Part shown: positions 1-7,900 of the stretch, one piece after another
How the letters are laid out: each line of letters opens with the position of its first letter
How positions within the stretch are numbered: position 1 is the first letter of the stretch
Assembly: GCA_003648125.1 (NCBI GenBank)
Contig: QMOE01000040.1
Location: 1-10,053, forward strand
From: Chloroflexota bacterium
Lineage (GTDB): Bacteria; Chloroflexota; Anaerolineae; B4-G1
Direction: 5' to 3'
DNA length: 10,053 nucleotides
Notes under the pieces: model-generated
What the model was told of the DNA's origin: nothing
Seen by the model: only the letters and a program-made list of their open reading frames with translations
The model's database searches: none
Translations under genes and position numbers: made by a program

Positions 1-6
1 TCATAA

Positions 7-130
7 CGGGAATTGCTGCCTCTGAACAGAAAGGTAGGTTTGGAAACCTGCCCTACAGTCAGCGCGATTTCCAATCGCGGCTACAGCGCGCAAACGCCCC
101 GGAATATTGAAAAGATACCGGGAATTGCTG
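7..130. repeat. REP-like palindrome doublet flanked by 12-bp direct repeats
   Basis: Two palindromes stand side by side. The first has arms 33-41 and 44-52 (9 pairs, one G-T wobble). The second has arms 63-69 and 73-79 (7 perfect pairs, 3-nt loop). Each is followed by CTACAG (53-58 and 81-86), so the two look like repeats of one unit. The 12-mer CGGGAATTGCTG occurs at 7-18 and again at 119-130, bracketing the doublet. The arrangement resembles dispersed REP/MITE-type elements. The stretch before the first gene holds no convincing gene or promoter. Whether the 12-mers are target duplications or part of the repeat cannot be told from one copy. Confidence 0.55.
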
Positions 131-143
131 TGCCCAAAGTGAG

Positions 144-821
144 ATGAATCTTTTTCAAGCCTTGCCCCCCCTGCGCCGCCACCCCCTGTTGCGCGGTAAG
201 AACGTCGCCCTTGTCGGCGTCTCGACCATTGTCCACGACGAGGCGGCCTACTATTTCGAGGTCGGCAAACAAAAGTACTGGAAAGCCCGCCCGGACGGCT
301 CGACGACCGTCGGCGTGGGCGGCATCGGCGGGACAATTGAGCGCGGCGAAAGCCTCGTGGCCTGCCTGCGGCGCGAGGTGGGAGAGGAACTCGGCGTGCG
401 CGTGCGGCTCGAACTGCCATCTCAGACCTATCTGATCCATGGTTGGCAAATCATCGATACGCTAACTCTCCCGCCGCACAAGAAACGGCCCACGCCCCTG
501 ATGGTGATCCTGACCCCACCGCGCCTGGGCGGCCCCGGCATGCCAGATCATCTGGCTATCGTCGCCCTTCGCACCCGGCTGAGGGGCACTCCTGCCCCCC
601 ACGACCTCTTTGGGCTGCTGCGGATCGAACCCCACGCCCTGGCCGATTTCTTTGCCCGTGACGAATGGCCGCTGGCCGAGGCCCAGGCCATCCCCGGCTT
701 GAGCGTGATACTCAACGGCCAACTCCCGCCCCACCCCATCATGCGCCCCGTTCTGACAGGTCGCGCCTTCCAGCTCCTCGTCCGTGAGTCGGATTGGCAA
801 CCCGACTTACTTGGGGCGTAG
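144..821 (+). CDS. Nudix hydrolase family protein
   Basis: The product is 225 residues and carries a complete Nudix box at about residues 63-85: G63-x5-E69-x7-R77-E78-V79-x-E81-E82-x-G84-V85. These residues bind the divalent metal and catalyse cleavage of a nucleoside diphosphate linked to another moiety. The substrate cannot be read from the sequence. The family core is about 130-150 residues, so the C-terminal 80 or so residues are an extension, and no signal peptide or membrane segment is seen, so it is likely cytoplasmic. The ATG at 144 is the first start in frame with the fold and has only a weak ribosome site. No clear promoter is visible in the 143 bases upstream, which are occupied by palindromic repeats. 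It appears to be a single-gene unit. Confidence 0.88.
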   Translation: MNLFQALPPLRRHPLLRGKNVALVGVSTIVHDEAAYYFEVGKQKYWKARPDGSTTVGVGGIGGTIERGESLVACLRREVGEELGVRVRLELPSQTYLIHGWQIIDTLTLPPHKKRPTPLMVILTPPRLGGPGMPDHLAIVALRTRLRGTPAPHDLFGLLRIEPHALADFFARDEWPLAEAQAIPGLSVILNGQLPPHPIMRPVLTGRAFQLLVRESDWQPDLLGA

Positions 822-1109
822 GGCAAGCGTCAGGTTAGAGGCAAACTCTCGTCCCTTTTGCGTCGCCCAAGCGACGGCCTCCCGTCCAGCAACGCCCCCG
901 GATGTGTGGTATTCTACGTGCACCGGTGTGAACCGGCCCCCAGCAAACTCCAGCGCCAGGCCCGGACGCAGGGCAGCTATGTGAGTGGCCTGGGGATCAC
1001 AAGGGAAGCAGCAGCGCCGCCGCCCTGAAACCAACGTCCGGGCCTCGAAAGTTCCTGCAAAAGGGAGATGATGGAACATGAGGAATCGTTTCGTGCGCAC
1101 GACAAGCAT
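807..1109 (-). CDS. doubtful small ORF, possibly a gene remnant
   Basis: An open frame of up to 100 codons runs antisense between the Nudix gene and the small membrane-protein gene, overlapping the last 15 bases of the former and the first 32 of the latter. The C-terminal 60 residues read like a real protein (mixed hydrophobic and charged pattern, ending NLTLALRPK), whereas the N-terminal part is rich in Arg, Cys and His and looks like non-coding translation. No family was recognised. An alternative ATG lies at 1079, and neither start has a convincing ribosome site. It may be a decayed gene 3' end or chance. Apart from this ORF, the 256 bases at 822-1077 show only a 6-bp hairpin (861-876) inside it. 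Confidence 0.25.
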   Translation of the reverse strand: MLVVRTKRFLMFHHLPFAGTFEARTLVSGRRRCCFPCDPQATHIAALRPGLALEFAGGRFTPVHVEYHTSGGVAGREAVAWATQKGREFASNLTLALRPK

Positions 1110-1308
1110 GCTCGTGATACTCGCGGCACTGCTGGCCGTGGCTGCGGGAGCGGCCTGGGGTTACGATGCGGAACGAGAAACGGGTCAAACTACAAGTGAT
1201 GCAGAGCAAGTGGACGATACGTCACTCATCTGCCTGGCGCTCGTCAGCGGCACGGCTATGCTGGCCGGGGGAGTGTGGATAGGGCAGATGCGACGCATGC
1301 TCTCGTGA
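1078..1308 (+). CDS. small two-segment membrane or exported protein, function unknown
   Basis: The product is 76 residues. A basic N-terminus (MRNRFVR) precedes a hydrophobic stretch at about residues 10-28, rich in Ala and Leu, which could be a signal peptide or first membrane segment. A polar, acidic loop (about 29-49) is followed by a second hydrophobic stretch (about 50-68) and a basic end (QMRRMLS). If both segments span the membrane, the ends would face the cytoplasm and the acidic loop the outside. The start is supported by a good ribosome site, AAGGGAG at 1061-1067, 10 bases before the ATG. No family was recognised. It stands convergent to the aspartic protease gene. It could be a holin-like or regulatory micro-membrane protein, but nothing in the sequence decides this. 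Confidence 0.6.
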   Translation: MRNRFVRTTSMLVILAALLAVAAGAAWGYDAERETGQTTSDAEQVDDTSLICLALVSGTAMLAGGVWIGQMRRMLS

Positions 1309-1341
1309 AAACCTAAAGGTCTGGCAGACACTTGGGGTTTT
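1308..1341. terminator. possible weak bidirectional terminator
   Basis: AAAACC at 1308-1313 pairs with GGTTTT at 1336-1341 and encloses a second small stem, GTCT/AGAC around a 3-nt loop (1319-1329). The structure begins at the stop codon of the + strand small gene and lies 35 bases beyond the stop of the - strand protease gene, where a shared terminator between convergent genes would be expected. The stem is interrupted by unpaired bases and has few G-C pairs, so the call is tentative. Confidence 0.3.
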
Positions 1342-1375
1342 GTGATGACAACGCATAACGTCACATAAGGCTTGT

Positions 1376-1762
1376 CTATCCAGGACAATACTCGTCCCAC
1401 GCCAAATGTGGCCCATCCAACAATACGGGGATCGAGTTCAACACATTACGGCCCAGGATACCCCATTCTTGATCAATCAACAGAAATCGTCCACGGAACG
1501 TCCGCCCACACAGTAAAAGCTCTAATCGAACAACCGATGCCAGACTCACGTTACCGTCAAACCCCGCCAGTTCATACTTGCTATTTGGAATGGCCGCTGC
1601 TTCCAGCAGGCTCACGGTTGCCTGCGGAATCAAAGTCACATCAGCGCCGGAATCCAACAGCATCAGCACATCCAACTGGGTTGCGCCAGTGGATGGGTTG
1701 CGCAGCGTCACTCGTGCCAGGGGCGCAGGAGGATCAAAGCGCGCAGTGTTATACGCTGGCAT
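1376..1762 (-). CDS. retropepsin-like (clan AA) aspartic protease
   Basis: The product is 128 residues. The catalytic signature is LLDSGADVTLIP with the Asp at residue 37 (D37-S38-G39-A40), and the second hallmark, two hydrophobics then Gly, is in GILGRN (residues 101-106). One such lobe of about 100-130 residues is the size of retroviral-type proteases, which work as homodimers. No membrane segment is seen. The frame stays open to 1852, but the ATG at 1762 is preferred because GAGGAG lies 7 bases before it, and the extra residues upstream look non-coding. It overlaps the preceding 71-residue gene by 14 bp, so the two are probably translated together. The natural substrate is unknown; short bacterial proteases of this group often sit beside a small beta-rich protein, as here. 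Confidence 0.82.
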   Translation of the reverse strand: MPAYNTARFDPPAPLARVTLRNPSTGATQLDVLMLLDSGADVTLIPQATVSLLEAAAIPNSKYELAGFDGNVSLASVVRLELLLCGRTFRGRFLLIDQEWGILGRNVLNSIPVLLDGPHLAWDEYCPG

Positions 1763-1964
1763 CAATAGGCTCCTCAATGACCTCCAACTCAAAATCTGCT
1801 GCCTGTTCAGGGTGCACCAGGTGTGGGCTAAAAACACGCACCTCTCGTTCAATCTGAATATCGGGGGCGAGCACGTACACCCTAGTTTTCTCCGGCAGAC
1901 GGACGTTGGGCTTTAACCATATCCGACCCTGTTTTACTACTCCCTCAAGAGCCATAATACCCAT
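1749..1964 (-). CDS. small beta-rich protein, DUF104/antitoxin-like, partner of the protease
   Basis: The product is 71 residues. Its first half follows the pattern of small DUF104/AbrB-like proteins: an alternating hydrophobic strand (LEGVVKQGRIWL), then a Pro/Leu turn and a strand (RLPEKTRVYVLAP). The second half is acidic and lacks an evident fold. The ATG at 1964 has AGAGG 6-7 bases upstream; a second ATG at 1955 is less well placed. It is first in a two-gene unit under the promoter at 2012-2040 and overlaps the protease gene by 14 bp. Related small proteins are often annotated as antitoxins, but that role here is inferred from size and position only. It might instead be a substrate, chaperone or DNA-binding regulator. 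Confidence 0.6.
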   Translation of the reverse strand: MGIMALEGVVKQGRIWLKPNVRLPEKTRVYVLAPDIQIEREVRVFSPHLVHPEQAADFELEVIEEPIDASV

Positions 1965-2011
1965 GTCACACCTCTCGTTTCATCAACCTCTACACCATCT
2001 TCCTGGTCAAG

Positions 2012-2040
2012 ATTATACTTCACAGAGACGTGGCTGGCAA
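2012..2040 (-). promoter_or_regulatory. sigma70-type promoter of the protease unit
   Basis: Read on the minus strand, TTGCCA (2040-2035) and TATAAT (2017-2012) are separated by exactly 17 bases. The -10 is a perfect consensus and the -35 matches 5 of 6. Transcription would start near 2005, giving a leader of about 40 bases before the ATG at 1964. It lies only 41 bases past the stop of the PBP gene. A 6-bp inverted repeat (GCAAAC at 2037-2042, GTTTGC at 2052-2057) overlaps the -35 and could be an operator. It has no T-run, so it is not a convincing terminator for the upstream operon. Confidence 0.7.
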
Positions 2041-2080
2041 ACCTGAGCCAAGTTTGCAGGTCTGCATCGTTGCTGCCGAC

Positions 2081-4297
2081 CTATGGCTGCGGGGTGGGCG
2101 CAGGCGGGACGTAATCCTCCTCCGCCTGGGGCGGTAGCGGGGAGAGAGGCAGGCCGTAGTAAGCCTCCACCACCTGGCGCGTCAGAGGCGCGGCCACGGT
2201 CGAGCCTTCGCCCGCGTTCTCCGCCAGGACGACGATGCCGATCTCGGGATTATCGGCCGGGGCGTAGGCAGCGAACCAGGAATGAGGCTCGGTATCCGGG
2301 CCACCGTTCTCGGCGGTGCCGGTCTTGCCGGCGACGGGGATACTCAACCCAGCGAAGCGGTGAGGCGCGGTGCCGATGGATTTGGTCGTCACGCCCAACA
2401 GCGCCTCTTGAATGGCCGCCAGGTGCTCCGCGCTGACCGGCAGCGCGCCGACGACTTCCGGCTGGGTCACCTGCTCCGGCATACCCTCCCCGGCCGGGCC
2501 GATGCGCTGGATGACGTAGGGCCGGTAGAGCGTGCCGCCGTTGGCGACCGCCGCGATCATACGCGCCACTTGCAGCGGCGTCACCAGCAAATAGCCCTGT
2601 CCGATAGCCAGGTTGATCGTGTCGCCGGCCCACCAGTTTTCGCCGATGACGTTGACTTTCCAATCAGGGTCGGGCATCAGCCCCCCTTCCTCCAGCACCC
2701 CCACCAGCCCGGTCTTTTCACCAAAGCCAAAGCCCCGCCCAAAGCGGGGGAGCAAGCTCTGATCCACTGAATCGAGCGTCTGCCCCACGGCGTAGAACGT
2801 GACGTCGCACGAGGCGGTCAGTCCGTCCTTCAGGCTGATGTTGCCGTGCCCGTCCTCCTTCCAGCACTTTTTACGAAAGGCTGGCCCCAGCCCTTCCCAG
2901 TAACCGGGGCAGTAAAAAAACGTTTGATCGGGATCCATTCCCGCCTCCTCCACCGCCGCCGCCATGGTGATGATCTTGAAGACGGAAGCGGAGGGGTAGG
3001 TGCCCTGGGTAGCACGGTTAAAGAGCGGATGGCGAGGGTCGGCCAGAATTTGAGAACGGCTCACCGCCCCTGCTGGCCCGACGAAGGCGTTGGAATCAAA
3101 ACCGGGGCCGCTGGCTAACGCCAGCACCGCACCAGTGTGCACGTCGAGCACGACGATGGCTCCCTTGCGCCCGCCCAGGATTTGCTGCACTTGTTCCTGG
3201 AAATTGCGGTCGAGGGTGGTGTAAATGGCGCGGCTGGGCACGGCCGGCTGCTCGGCCACCGTCGTCACCACCTCCCCCGCCCCGGTGACGATGTTGAGCA
3301 CGCCGCCGTGCTGCCCCGCCAGAATCTCCTCCCCCCACCCCTCCAGCCCGGAGACACCGACCCACTCGTCACCCCGGTACCCCTGGGCGCGATAAGCCGC
3401 CAGTCGCTCGGCCGGCACGGGGGCCACCCAGCCAACGACGTGGGGCGCAATGCTCCCGTGGGGATAGGTGCGCCCTTCTTTCTCGTCCCGGTAGATGCCG
3501 GGGATGCAGGAGAGCAAGTCGTTGTGGTCCACGCTCACCTCGGCGGGAATGTCGGCGATGGGTACTTTCCAGTCGGCGGGCGATGCGATGTACCGCCCGC
3601 GTATCTCGTCCGGGGGCAGTCCCGTCACCAAAGTCAGTGCGCTCAGGAGCGCGATCTCGTCCTCAATCTGACCGGGAATGACGCCGATGGTGACGATGGT
3701 GCCCTCGGTCGCCAGGCCCAGCCCGGCCCGGTCGTAGACGTTGGCCCGAATGGGGATGGCATAGTCCAGCCGAAAGTAGCGGTCGCCCGCCAGTTGCGGC
3801 CAGATCAGGCCAGCGTCCCAGTCCACCCACCACTGCCCCGCGTGCAGGCTGAGCGACATCAGCGTGTCGGTGATCAGCGTGCCCACCAGCGCTGTGTCCA
3901 ACGTCAACTCGTAAGCAGCGTAGGCGCGGTCGTCCTCCCACAGAGCGGACTGGAGGCGGGTGGTGACGGTGAGGACGGTAGCGTTAGAGAGCGCATTTTG
4001 GTAGCGTTGCGCAAACTCAGCGGCGTCAATAGCGGCCTGGCTGACCGGGGAGAGGCGGGCGTACATCGCGCCATAGTCGCCCAACTCCCAGGCTTCCAGG
4101 AAAGCGGCAGCGGTCGCATCGGGGGCGGCGGGTTGGTCGAATGATTGAGCAGTTGGTTGGTCGGTTGGCAGGGCAGTCGGGTAGTCGGCAGGTTGAGTGA
4201 TTGGGGGGCTGCTGCAACTCGCCAACAAAAGCACGCTCAGGAGAATGGCGACTTGCGACTTGCAACTTGCAACTTGCAACTTGCTACTTGTTCTCAT
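2081..4297 (-). CDS. class B penicillin-binding protein (transpeptidase) with MecA-like N-terminal domain, predicted lipoprotein
   Basis: The product is 738 residues. It cross-links peptidoglycan stem peptides outside the membrane through an acyl-enzyme intermediate, the target of beta-lactams. Order: signal sequence with lipobox LAS-C28; Pro/Thr/Gln-rich linker (30-58); NTF2-like MecA-type domain (about 60-170); dimerisation domain (about 180-320, with PHGSIAPHVVGW); transpeptidase (about 355-712). Catalytic motifs are S438-V-F-K441, S496-C-D498 (Asp in the third place, as also in E. coli PBP2) and K658-T-G-T. A Pro-rich tail follows. A lipid anchor instead of a membrane helix is a less usual tether for class B PBPs. 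The ATG at 4297 overlaps the Maf stop as ATGA. There is no strong ribosome site, so translation is probably coupled. Codons 3-16 are made of heptanucleotide repeats. No terminator is evident after the stop. Confidence 0.93.
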   Translation of the reverse strand: MRTSSKLQVASCKSQVAILLSVLLLASCSSPPITQPADYPTALPTDQPTAQSFDQPAAPDATAAAFLEAWELGDYGAMYARLSPVSQAAIDAAEFAQRYQNALSNATVLTVTTRLQSALWEDDRAYAAYELTLDTALVGTLITDTLMSLSLHAGQWWVDWDAGLIWPQLAGDRYFRLDYAIPIRANVYDRAGLGLATEGTIVTIGVIPGQIEDEIALLSALTLVTGLPPDEIRGRYIASPADWKVPIADIPAEVSVDHNDLLSCIPGIYRDEKEGRTYPHGSIAPHVVGWVAPVPAERLAAYRAQGYRGDEWVGVSGLEGWGEEILAGQHGGVLNIVTGAGEVVTTVAEQPAVPSRAIYTTLDRNFQEQVQQILGGRKGAIVVLDVHTGAVLALASGPGFDSNAFVGPAGAVSRSQILADPRHPLFNRATQGTYPSASVFKIITMAAAVEEAGMDPDQTFFYCPGYWEGLGPAFRKKCWKEDGHGNISLKDGLTASCDVTFYAVGQTLDSVDQSLLPRFGRGFGFGEKTGLVGVLEEGGLMPDPDWKVNVIGENWWAGDTINLAIGQGYLLVTPLQVARMIAAVANGGTLYRPYVIQRIGPAGEGMPEQVTQPEVVGALPVSAEHLAAIQEALLGVTTKSIGTAPHRFAGLSIPVAGKTGTAENGGPDTEPHSWFAAYAPADNPEIGIVVLAENAGEGSTVAAPLTRQVVEAYYGLPLSPLPPQAEEDYVPPAPTPQP
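4251..4292. repeat. heptanucleotide tandem repeat, about six copies, in the PBP gene start
   Basis: On the plus strand the unit ACTTGCN occurs as ACTTGCG, three times ACTTGCA, ACTTGCT and a degenerate last copy ACTTGTT. On the minus strand these form codons 3-16 of the PBP gene, directly after the start codon, and encode the n-region of the lipoprotein signal (KLQVASCKSQVA). Because 7 is not a multiple of 3, any gain or loss of one or two units would shift the reading frame. Confidence 0.85.
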
Positions 4298-4935
4298 AGG
4301 TCATTCAGGATGGTGGCATAAACCGGGCAATGATGCCCGGTGTGAGCCTGACAGGCAGCGGGAACGTCGCACGAAGACTCGGTTTCCCAGGCTCGCAGGA
4401 GACGGGTCAGGTGGCAGAGGGGCAGCCCCATCACGTTGGCGTAGCAGCCCCGCAGTTCGGCGACAGGGTGAAATGCGGCGTGTTGAATGGCATAGGCCCC
4501 GGCCTTGTCCAGCGGGTCACCGCTGGCGACGTAGGCGGCGATCTCGGTCTCGGTATAGGGACGCATCATCACCTGGGTCTCGACCACATCGGTCAGCGTG
4601 CGGCCAGAGGCCATCTCCAGCAGGGTGACGGCGCTGTAGACGGCGTGGGAGCGCCCGCGCAGACGGCGCAGCATCGCCACCGCAGCAGCCGGGTCGCGGG
4701 GCTTGCCCAGCAGATCGCCCTCTAGCGCGACGACGGTGTCGCAGGCAATGACGAGGGCGTCTGGACGAGCGTCCACGGCGTGGGCCTTGGCCTGGCTCAG
4801 CCTGACGACCAGGCTGTCTGGCGGTTCGCCCGCCTGAGGGACTTCGGCCACGTTCGCCACCGCTACCTCGAACGGCAGCCCCAGCAACGTCAACAACTCG
4901 CGGCGGCGGGGGGATTGGGAGGCAAGTAATATCAC
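4294..4935 (-). CDS. maf: Maf/YhdE-type nucleoside triphosphate pyrophosphatase
   Basis: The product is 213 residues. It matches the Maf family throughout: S6-Q-S-P-R-R-R-E-L-L near the N-terminus (phosphate binding), the catalytic Asp in ACDTVV (D66), GKP (77-79) and DKAGAYAIQ (143-151). The last motif is the YhdE-type form, whose members hydrolyse dTTP, UTP and some modified nucleotides to the monophosphate. Maf proteins are also linked to septum formation and cell-division arrest. The last 25 or so residues extend past the usual end and contain C189, C195, H198, H201, H202 and C203. The start is GTG at 4935, overlapping the kinase stop as GTGA, with no good ribosome site, so it is likely translated by coupling. 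Its own stop overlaps the PBP start. Confidence 0.92.
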   Translation of the reverse strand: MILLASQSPRRRELLTLLGLPFEVAVANVAEVPQAGEPPDSLVVRLSQAKAHAVDARPDALVIACDTVVALEGDLLGKPRDPAAAVAMLRRLRGRSHAVYSAVTLLEMASGRTLTDVVETQVMMRPYTETEIAAYVASGDPLDKAGAYAIQHAAFHPVAELRGCYANVMGLPLCHLTRLLRAWETESSCDVPAACQAHTGHHCPVYATILNDL

Positions 4936-7900
4936 TGCTGCACGTCCATACGATGCAGTGCCTCTAGCAGAGATTGTGGAGTGAGGGTGGCCTTGTTCAC
5001 CAGCCCATAGATATGATCGTCGAGGAGTTGGCGTTCTTTTGCGGTCACGTCTTTGGCCGTGAGGATGATGATAGGAATTCCCGCCGTTTCTTCGCCGGCC
5101 TGGAGTTTCTCCAACACCTCAAAGCCACTGATTCCCGGCATCATCAGATCGAGCAAGATCACGTCGGGATGCTCAGCGTGCGCCAAAGCCAACCCTTCAT
5201 CGCCATTGAGCGCCGCCAACAGCGTGTATGATTCCGCCGGCAGCATCTCTTGCAGCAGTGGGAGCAACTGGGGGTCATCGTCCACGACCAAGACCCTGAC
5301 TCCCTGGGCCGCAGGCTTGGACGCGACCAGCTTGCCGAGGAGGGGCTGCAGATCCTCTCGACGCACTGGCTTGACCAGGTAACCCACCGCTCCCAGGCCA
5401 AAGGCCAACTCGCCATCTTCCAGCCCGGAGATGAATAGAACGGGGATGTCTTGGGTCTGCTGGTCAGACTTGAGCGCCCGCAGCACGTCCCAGCCGTTTT
5501 GATCGGGCAGCATAATGTCCAGGGTAATCAAGACGGGGCGCAGTTCGCGGGCCAGCTCTAGCACGCCCCGGCCACTATAGTGCTGCACAGGCGCATACCC
5601 CTCCTGGTGCAGGTAAAAGGCCAGGAGGTTGCTGAGTTGGATGTCATCCTCGACCACCAGCACGGTTTTGTCCTGTAAAAGTAGCCCGGTTTTACTGAAC
5701 GGCCGTGGTTTTGCCTCCGGCGGGCCATCGAGCGGAAGCAGGAAGGAGAAGGTTGAGCCGTGCCCATACTCACTTTCGACCCAGATGTGACCGCCGTGCA
5801 TTTCGATCAGCCGTTTGCTGATTGCCAGCCCCAGCCCAGTTCCCGACATCTCTCGTGACGCCGATCCATCCACCTGGCGGAATTCCTCGAAAATGATTCC
5901 CTGATCCTCTGGTTTGATGCCGATGCCGGTATCGGTCACGGAGAAGAGCACTGTGGCCGGGCCGGCCAGGCGGCAAGAAAGAGTGATTTGTCCCTCAAAG
6001 AGGGTGAATTTGTTGGCATTGCTGAGCAGGTTCAACAACACTTGTTTGATGCGGATGGGATCGGCGATGATGGCAGGCAAGCCATCATCCAACTCGATTT
6101 TCAGTGTCTGCGATTTTTTCTCGATCAGCGGCGTGATGGTTGCTTCCACGTCTGCCAGCAACATCACCACGTCAACGGATGTCGGGGCCAGTGTCATGCG
6201 CCCGGCCTCGATCTTGGACAGATCGAGGATGTCGTTGATCAAGGTCAGGAGGTGCTCTCCGCTAAAGTGAATATCGTTCACGCAATCTCTCTGCTCTGGG
6301 GACATCTCGCCCACCAGCCCGTCCATCAGCACCTCGGAGAAGCCAATGATGGAGTTGAGCGGGGTGCGGAGTTCGTGGCTCATGTTGGCGAGGAACTGGT
6401 CCTTGAGCCGGTCGAGTTCCTGCAGGCGGATGTTTGCCTCTTCCAGCGCCTCCGCCCGATGTTCTAGTTCAACTCTGGCGGCTTCCACTTGCTCGAACAG
6501 GCGGGCGCGCTCCACGAGCATGGTCAGGTTGCTGGCTAACGTGCTCAACAGGCGTTGGTCGTCCTTTGTAAAGGCATTGAGTTTGATACTCTCGACGTTG
6601 AGGACGCCAATAATCAGCGGGCCGGCGGTCAGGGGGACGCACAATTCGGAGCGGATGTCGGGGGCCACCTCAAAGTAACGGGGGTCGAGCCGCACGTCCG
6701 GCACCAGGGCGGGTTGGCCGTGCTGCGCCACCCAGCCAACGATACCCTCGCCCAATTTCAGACGCAAGTCTTTGATTGCGCCGGGCGGATAGCCCACGCT
6801 GGCCTCCAGGCGCAAGACGCCACTCTCTGGCTCCAGTAACAGGAGCGTCACACGAGCGTCCACCAACTCGGCGGTCAGGGCCTCGGCTGCGGCTTGCAAG
6901 GTCTCTTCCAAACGCACGCCGGAGGAGGCGGCCAGGCCCACGTCGTGGAGCAGGCGCAATTCACGCACCCGGCGCTGGGTCTCTGCAAACAGACGAGCGT
7001 TTTCCATCGAGACGGCCGCCTGGTGGATCAACGTCTGGCCCGTCGCGATCTCCCCCGTGGTAAAGTGACGGGAAGATTGGCTATCCCACACCCGGACGAG
7101 GCCCAGCACGTGGTCGCCGGTCACCGCCGGCAGGAGCAGTACGACTTGCGCGTCGCGATCTTTTAACCTGGCCTGCTCGCGCGGGGCTATGTCGGGGTCA
7201 TCCCTCAACACTTGGACGGGGTGACGTTGGGCCAGGGTCTCCGCTGCAGCAGGAAAATCGGCCAGGGCGTAGGATTGACCCAGAGTCGAGCGTTTCTCCT
7301 TTTCAGAGGCCATAGAGGTCGCGTACTCGGCGGCGACGGAGACTGTGTTGCTCTCCTCGTCCAGGTTGTAGATTTCCACGCTGGTGCTGTTCAGGATCTC
7401 GCACAGGCTGCGAGCCACGTAAGGCAATATCTGGCCCATGTCGAGGGTGGAGGAGAGAGCGGAGGTCACGCTGTGGAGGAGGGTGGTCTCGCGCAGTTGT
7501 GCCCGTGTCTGTTCGTACAGGCGAGAGCTATCAATGGCCAAAGCTACTTGTTGAGCGAAGGCAAACGCCAGGCGTGCTGTTTGCTCGTCGTATGCGTCGA
7601 GATGGTGGGAATCTATCATCAACACGCCGATGACCTCATCCTTGGAAATCAGCGGTACGCCCAGCCAGGAGCGCACCAGGGCAGTTTCCTCGGTAAAGGT
7701 CCAGTCTGGCTCGTCGCGCACGTTCGGAACGATGACCAGACCTCGTCCGCGCACGACCCGTCGTACCAGGGGGCGATCCTCCAAAGTAAACCTTCTCGGG
7801 GCAGTGTGCTCCGGGCCGCGAGAAGCAACGATCCAACAACGTTCGTCGCGCAGCATGCTGATCGAGGCCGCGTCGTAAGGCACAACTCGTTGGAGTTCAT

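Noticed and set aside
861..876. Hairpin CGTCGC/GCGACG with a CCAA loop as a terminator for the Nudix gene
   Set aside because: No T-run follows on either strand and the stem is only 6 bp; it could equally be chance in GC-rich DNA.
2037..2061. Inverted repeat after the PBP stop as an intrinsic terminator of the four-gene operon
   Set aside because: The stem is 5-6 bp with a 9-11-nt loop and no T-run; it overlaps the promoter of the protease unit and is better regarded as a possible operator.
3137..4144. Long plus-strand open frame (335 codons) opposite the PBP gene
   Set aside because: It is antisense to a well-supported transpeptidase, low in complexity, and shows no family motif; high GC content leaves the opposite frame open.
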